Source: Aggregatibacter sp. 2125159857 (GTDB lineage: Bacteria > Pseudomonadota > Gammaproteobacteria > Enterobacterales > Pasteurellaceae). From it: a DNA stretch of 64,000 nt. Positions within the stretch are counted from its first letter, which is position 1; each line of letters begins with the position of its first letter. Both the position numbers and the translations under genes were made by a program. Below the pieces are notes generated by a model that was given only the letters and a program-made list of their open reading frames with translations, made no database searches and was not told the DNA's origin. Location of the stretch: positions 620,001 to 684,000 of the forward strand of contig NZ_CP072548.1 of NCBI RefSeq assembly GCF_017798005.1, given 5' to 3'. This document shows, piece after piece, positions 60,082-64,000 of the stretch.

Positions 60082-60900
60082 ATGCCTATTCTCACCACAC
60101 AGTTATTACAGGATGTGATTCATATCGCTCAGCAGGCAGGTGAGCATTTACAGCGTTTTTATCAACATTCGGTGTCGGTACAGATCAAAGCGGATAACAC
60201 TCCGGTGACGGAAGCGGATTTGTTTGCCAGTCAATTTTTAATGGAAAAACTGACCGCACTTACACCACACATTCCCATTTTGTCAGAAGAAAATTGCAAT
60301 ATTCCCCTTGCGGAGCGGCAGGCGTGGGCGTCCTATTGGTTAATTGACCCTCTTGATGGCACGCAACAATTTATTAATCGCACCGATCAATTTTCCGTGC
60401 TCATTAGCCTAGTGAAAAATCATCAACCGGTGTTGGGCGTGATTCATGCACCGATATTGGGCTACACCTATTACGCCATGAAAGGATTTGGCGCCTATAA
60501 GCTGCAAGAGGGAAAACTCTGCAAATTGGCGTTCCGCGACATTGCGTTGGACCGACCTTTGCGCATTGCCGTTGGTTCTGCGGCTGCAGCGGAAAAAGTG
60601 CGGTCGATTTTAAGTGCGAATTTTGACTATGCATTCCATATTTACGGTTCCAGCGGCTTAAAAAGCACCTTGGTCGCCGAGGGAATCTGTGATTGCTATA
60701 TTCGCTTGGGGCGCACCGGTGAATGGGATACCGCTGCTGCAGAAATTTTGCTGGCGGAAATGGGCGGAGTGGTTTTTGACTTAAATTATCAACCGCTGAC
60801 TTACAATCAACGAGAATCTTTCGTCAATCCGGACTTTTTCATGGGCGTAACGCGAGATTTTTTATGGGGTAATATCTTTCACTCCGATTTATCAGAGTGA
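60082..60900 (+). CDS. cysQ: 3'(2'),5'-bisphosphate nucleotidase CysQ
   Basis: CysQ hydrolyses PAP, a by-product of sulphate assimilation, to AMP. The 272-residue protein has the inositol-monophosphatase metal motifs: PILSEENC, WLIDPLDGTQQFINR and GEWDTAAAEILLAEMGG. The start at 60082 is preceded by GAGGG; an upstream in-frame ATG at 59995 lies inside the previous gene. Confidence 0.93.
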   Translation: MPILTTQLLQDVIHIAQQAGEHLQRFYQHSVSVQIKADNTPVTEADLFASQFLMEKLTALTPHIPILSEENCNIPLAERQAWASYWLIDPLDGTQQFINRTDQFSVLISLVKNHQPVLGVIHAPILGYTYYAMKGFGAYKLQEGKLCKLAFRDIALDRPLRIAVGSAAAAEKVRSILSANFDYAFHIYGSSGLKSTLVAEGICDCYIRLGRTGEWDTAAAEILLAEMGGVVFDLNYQPLTYNQRESFVNPDFFMGVTRDFLWGNIFHSDLSE

Positions 60901-60970
60901 TTAGAAATGTCCGATGATTTTCCTTATCATACGGGCATTTATTAAATCGTAACATTAATGTGGTAACTAA

Positions 60971-62455
60971 ATGAAAGCAGAAAATTGTTGTATCGTTATC
61001 TTCGGTGCATCCGGAGATTTAACTTATCGTAAACTGATTCCGGCGTTGTATGACCTTTATAAAATTGATCGGCTGGGCGATAATTTCTCCGTGTTGGGTG
61101 TGGCGCGTACCGAATTAAACGATGAATCTTTCCGTCAAAAAATGTATCAAACGCTGATCGAACACGAAGGCGGGGAAAGTGAGTGTTTAGCCAAATTTTG
61201 TGGTCATTTGTATTACCAAGCCGTCAACACAGCAGATAAAGCGGATTATGCCAAACTGATTCCACGCCTTGATGCCTTGCATGAAAACTATAAAACCAAC
61301 GGCAACACCTTATATTATTTATCCACACCGCCAAGTTTATACGGCGTGATTCCCGAATGTTTAGCCGAACATGGATTAAACAAAGAAACACAAGGTTGGA
61401 AGCGTCTGATTGTGGAAAAACCGTTTGGCTATGATCGCAAAACGGCAGAAGCGTTGGACGTTCAAATTCATCGCTTCTTTGAAGAACACCAAATCTATCG
61501 TATCGACCATTATCTGGGTAAAGAAACCGTACAAAACCTACTTGTGCTACGTTTTTCTAATGGTTGGTTTGAGCCGCTTTGGAACCGCAATTTTATTGAG
61601 TATGTGGAAATCACCGGTGCCGAATCCATTGGTGTAGAGGATCGCGGTGGCTATTACGACGGTTCCGGCGCAATGCGCGATATGTTCCAAAACCATTTAC
61701 TGCAAGTGTTGGCGATGGTGGCAATGGAGCCACCGGCGATTATCAATGCGGATTCCATGCGTGATGAAGTGGCGAAAGTACTGCACTGCTTACGTCCTTT
61801 AACCCATGAAGACATGGAACATCATTTGGTGCTTGGACAATACACTGCCGCAGAAATTAACGGCAAAATGGTGAAAGGCTATTTGGAAGAAAAAGGCGTG
61901 CCGGCAGATTCCCGCACGGAAACCTACATGGCATTGCGTTGTGAAATTGAAAACTGGCGTTGGGCAGGCGTGCCGTTTTATGTGCGTACCGGCAAGCGTT
62001 TACCGGCGCGCGTTACCGAAATTGTAATTCACTTCAAAACCACACCGCACCCGGTGTTCAGCCAAAATGCACCGGAAAATAAATTGATTATTCGTATTCA
62101 GCCGGATGAAGCCATTTCCATGCGTTTCGGCTTGAAAAAACCGGGCGCCGGTTTTGAGGCAAAAGAAGTTTCCATGGATTTCCGCTATGCGGATTTAGAG
62201 GGCGCGACTGTGATGACCGCATACGAGCGTTTATTGCTTGATGCCATGAAAGGCGATGCCACCTTATTTGCCCGTACCGATGCTGTACACGCTGCTTGGA
62301 AATTCGTGCAACCGATTTTGGATTACAAAGCTCAAGGTGGTCGCGTGTATGACTATGAAGCCGGCAGTTGGGGCCCGGTAGCCGCAGATAAACTGATTGC
62401 CAAAGAAGGCAAAGTATGGCGCAAACCGAGTGGTTTGATGAAGAAAAAAGTTTAA
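60971..62455 (+). CDS. zwf: Glucose-6-phosphate 1-dehydrogenase
   Basis: Zwf oxidises glucose-6-phosphate to 6-phosphogluconolactone, making NADPH. The 494-residue enzyme has the coenzyme loop [20 protein letters not shown], the EKPFGYD motif and the active site [13 protein letters not shown]. Its partner pgl follows, about 95 bases downstream, separated only by a repeat element. Confidence 0.97.
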   Translation: MKAENCCIVIFGASGDLTYRKLIPALYDLYKIDRLGDNFSVLGVARTELNDESFRQKMYQTLIEHEGGESECLAKFCGHLYYQAVNTADKADYAKLIPRLDALHENYKTNGNTLYYLSTPPSLYGVIPECLAEHGLNKETQGWKRLIVEKPFGYDRKTAEALDVQIHRFFEEHQIYRIDHYLGKETVQNLLVLRFSNGWFEPLWNRNFIEYVEITGAESIGVEDRGGYYDGSGAMRDMFQNHLLQVLAMVAMEPPAIINADSMRDEVAKVLHCLRPLTHEDMEHHLVLGQYTAAEINGKMVKGYLEEKGVPADSRTETYMALRCEIENWRWAGVPFYVRTGKRLPARVTEIVIHFKTTPHPVFSQNAPENKLIIRIQPDEAISMRFGLKKPGAGFEAKEVSMDFRYADLEGATVMTAYERLLLDAMKGDATLFARTDAVHAAWKFVQPILDYKAQGGRVYDYEAGSWGPVAADKLIAKEGKVWRKPSGLMKKKV

Positions 62456-62470
62456 TTTAGTTAATCTCAT

Positions 62471-62540
62471 GTAGGGTGGGCTTCAGCCCACCGTTCCTAA
62501 TCTCTAACATAATAAAAGGGTGGGCTAAAGCCCACCCTAC
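62471..62540. repeat. REP-like paired palindromes between zwf and pgl
   Basis: GTAGGGTGGGCTTCAGCCC (62471 onward) and GGGCTAAAGCCCACCCTAC (ending 62540) are inverted copies of one palindrome. Each folds on itself (GGGC...GCCC), and the two also pair with each other. It may act as an attenuating or RNA-stabilising structure between the two genes. Confidence 0.75.
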
Positions 62541-62549
62541 GGAAAAACA

Positions 62550-63248
62550 ATGAACTATATTACCTTTCCGACAGCGCAAAGTGCGGTGGAAAAAATTGCC
62601 CAAGAATTTGTGATTTATAGCCAAGTAAATCACCCCGTACACATTTCCTTGTCCGGCGGTTCCACACCGAAATTATTGTTTAAAACCTTGGCACAAGCCC
62701 CTTACGCGGATGACATTAACTGGAAAAACCTCCATTTCTGGTGGGGCGATGATCGCATGGTGCCGCCATCTGATCCTGAAAGTAATTACGGCGAAGTGCA
62801 AAAACTCTTGTTTGATCACATCAACATTCCTGCTGAAAACATTCACCGAATTCGTGGCGAAAATGAACCGCACTTAGAGCTTAAACGCTTTGAAAAAGAA
62901 TTAAGTGCGGTCATTCCTGACGGTGTTTTTGATTGGATTATCCTCGGCATGGGCGCAGACGGGCACACAGCTTCCTTGTTCCCGAATCAAACCAATTTCG
63001 CGGATGAAAATCTTGCCGTTATCGCCAAACATCCTGAAAGCGGACAGCTCCGCATTTCCAAAACCGCCAAATTAATTGAACAAGCGAAACGCATTACCTA
63101 TTTGGTGACAGGCGAAGGCAAAGCGGAAATTCTCAAAGAAATTCAAACCACACCGGCGGAAAACTTGCCTTATCCCGCTGCAAAAATCAAAGCAAAAAAT
63201 GGCGTGACGGAGTGGTATTTGGATAAAGCGGCGGCAAAATTGCTATAA
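62550..63248 (+). CDS. pgl: 6-phosphogluconolactonase
   Basis: Pgl (DevB type) hydrolyses 6-phosphogluconolactone to 6-phosphogluconate. The 232-residue protein has SLSGGSTPKLLF, FWWGDDRMVPPSDPESNYG, and GMGADGHTASLFP, the key family motifs. Three uptake sequences or near copies fall within it. It follows zwf. Confidence 0.95.
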   Translation: MNYITFPTAQSAVEKIAQEFVIYSQVNHPVHISLSGGSTPKLLFKTLAQAPYADDINWKNLHFWWGDDRMVPPSDPESNYGEVQKLLFDHINIPAENIHRIRGENEPHLELKRFEKELSAVIPDGVFDWIILGMGADGHTASLFPNQTNFADENLAVIAKHPESGQLRISKTAKLIEQAKRITYLVTGEGKAEILKEIQTTPAENLPYPAAKIKAKNGVTEWYLDKAAAKLL

Positions 63249-63282
63249 CAGATTGCATATCAGACATCACGGGGTTCACAAT

Positions 63283-63675
63283 ATGATCGAATACAAAACC
63301 AACTATCCCATTTCAGTAGAACAATTTATTGAATTGCTCAATAAAACTACCTTAGGCGCACGCCGTCCGTTAGAAGATAAAAAACGTGTAGCAGCGATGT
63401 TACATCATGCCGATTTGTTAGTGACAGCTTGGGATGGTGAGTTATTGGTGGGTGTCGCTCGTTCGGTGACGGATTTTTCCTACTGCTGTTATTTGTCTGA
63501 TTTGGCGGTTGACGAACAATATCAAAAACAAGGTATCGGCGTGCAGTTAATCGAACACACCAAACAGGCGTTACATCCACAAGCCAAAATTGTACTTTTA
63601 TCTGCTCCGCAAGCGGTAGATTATTATCCGCATATTGGGTTTACGCAGCACATGAGTGCATGGACGAAGAGTTAA
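63283..63675 (+). CDS. GNAT-family N-acetyltransferase
   Basis: This 131-residue acetyltransferase carries the acetyl-CoA loop in DLAVDEQYQKQGIGVQLIEH (Q/RxxGxG/A type) and a C-terminal YYPHIGFTQH. I start at the ATG at 63283, with GGGGTT 7 bases before; the longer frame from 63253 lacks support. Substrate is unknown. It is 34 bases after pgl. Confidence 0.78.
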   Translation: MIEYKTNYPISVEQFIELLNKTTLGARRPLEDKKRVAAMLHHADLLVTAWDGELLVGVARSVTDFSYCCYLSDLAVDEQYQKQGIGVQLIEHTKQALHPQAKIVLLSAPQAVDYYPHIGFTQHMSAWTKS

Positions 63676-63701
63676 TTTATTAGAATGGTATGGAGACAAA
63701 A

Positions 63702-64000
63702 ATGAAAAAATTGTTTGTGCTACTTACTTCAACTTTGTTATTTGCTTGTTCATCTGGTCCATCTTTAGATCAGTTAGCGGCACAAATGCCAAAAGATAAT
63801 CGCTCAGTAATGCTTCAAGTTCCAGAAGCAGGAAACCCAGTTTCAAATGGAATGCTTGTAGCAACGATTAGAACCGCAGGTGGTACTTCAGGAAAACGAC
63901 TCGTATCTCTTTTAGCTACAGATAATTTACACATCGGAATTGCAGGGAACAGTCAATCTGTGAATAAAGCAGTTGCTATGTATGGACTAAATAATGCAGA
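63702..64000 (+). CDS. Lipoprotein, partial at window end
   Basis: The visible 99 codons start with a lipoprotein signal: MKKLFVLLTSTLLFACSSG, acylated cysteine at residue 16. The mature part is polar and reads LDQLAAQMPKDNRSVMLQV onward. GGAG lies 7 bases before the ATG. The gene runs off the window, and I do not recognise the family. Confidence 0.65.
   Translation, partial: MKKLFVLLTSTLLFACSSGPSLDQLAAQMPKDNRSVMLQVPEAGNPVSNGMLVATIRTAGGTSGKRLVSLLATDNLHIGIAGNSQSVNKAVAMYGLNNA

Overview
The window looks like a chromosomal segment of a Pasteurellaceae bacterium from the Haemophilus/Aggregatibacter branch; Aggregatibacter is my best guess, not proven. Three things point there. The 9-base Haemophilus-type DNA uptake sequence AAGTGCGGT (or ACCGCACTT) occurs more than 50 times, inside and between genes. 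Base composition is moderately AT-rich. Most genes are close matches in length and order to gamma-proteobacterial housekeeping genes.

Layout. 0-10 kb: lysC, murJ, rpsT (UUG start), an MFS transporter, yihI-DUF2489-hemN, and the ribosomal operon rpsP-rimM-trmD-rplS. 10-18 kb: exbB-exbD-tonB, pmbA, a probable Fur-controlled small RNA, hpt, deoC, and the leftward run trmA-rsmJ, maoP, yihD-dsbA. 18-29 kb: mobA, a lipoprotein, the fructose PTS operon fruB-fruK-fruA (FruB has two FPr domains, and the EIIC part of fruA has a distinct AT-rich composition), emrAB, dps, psd and an FKBP. 29-39 kb is the unusual part: rnb-fabI, then an AT-rich yqjD-yqjE-yqjK-like cluster, then a second fabI with a truncated 5' piece of rnb fused to a 3' piece of a Nif3/YbgI gene. 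Next come lon with a heat-shock promoter, a broken arsC remnant, 76-bp tandem repeats and a degenerate IS481-type insertion sequence. 39-57 kb: rmuC, yrdD-tsaC-aroE, rarD, ilvY/ilvC (separated by inverted repeat elements), gyrB, cyaY-recQ, lptM-lysA, yrfG-hslR-hslO, nudE, and an RclR-like regulator with an RclC-like membrane protein. 57-64 kb: an OPT-family transporter, an unknown membrane protein, cysQ, zwf-pgl, a GNAT acetyltransferase and a lipoprotein cut by the window end.

How the genes work together. Iron uptake energisation (exbBD-tonB), iron storage (dps), frataxin (cyaY) and the putative Fur-regulated RNA form an iron theme. lysC and lysA flank lysine biosynthesis. zwf and pgl make the first two oxidative pentose phosphate steps. 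fruBKA takes fructose to fructose-1,6-bisphosphate. lon, hslO, hslR and the Rcl-like pair are stress functions.

No CRISPR array, tRNA, rRNA, intact prophage or clear undescribed defence system was seen. The least ordinary signals are the putative Fur-regulated RNA at 13.38 kb, the fabI duplication with its gene-fragment scar, the Rcl-like pair and the double-FPr FruB.
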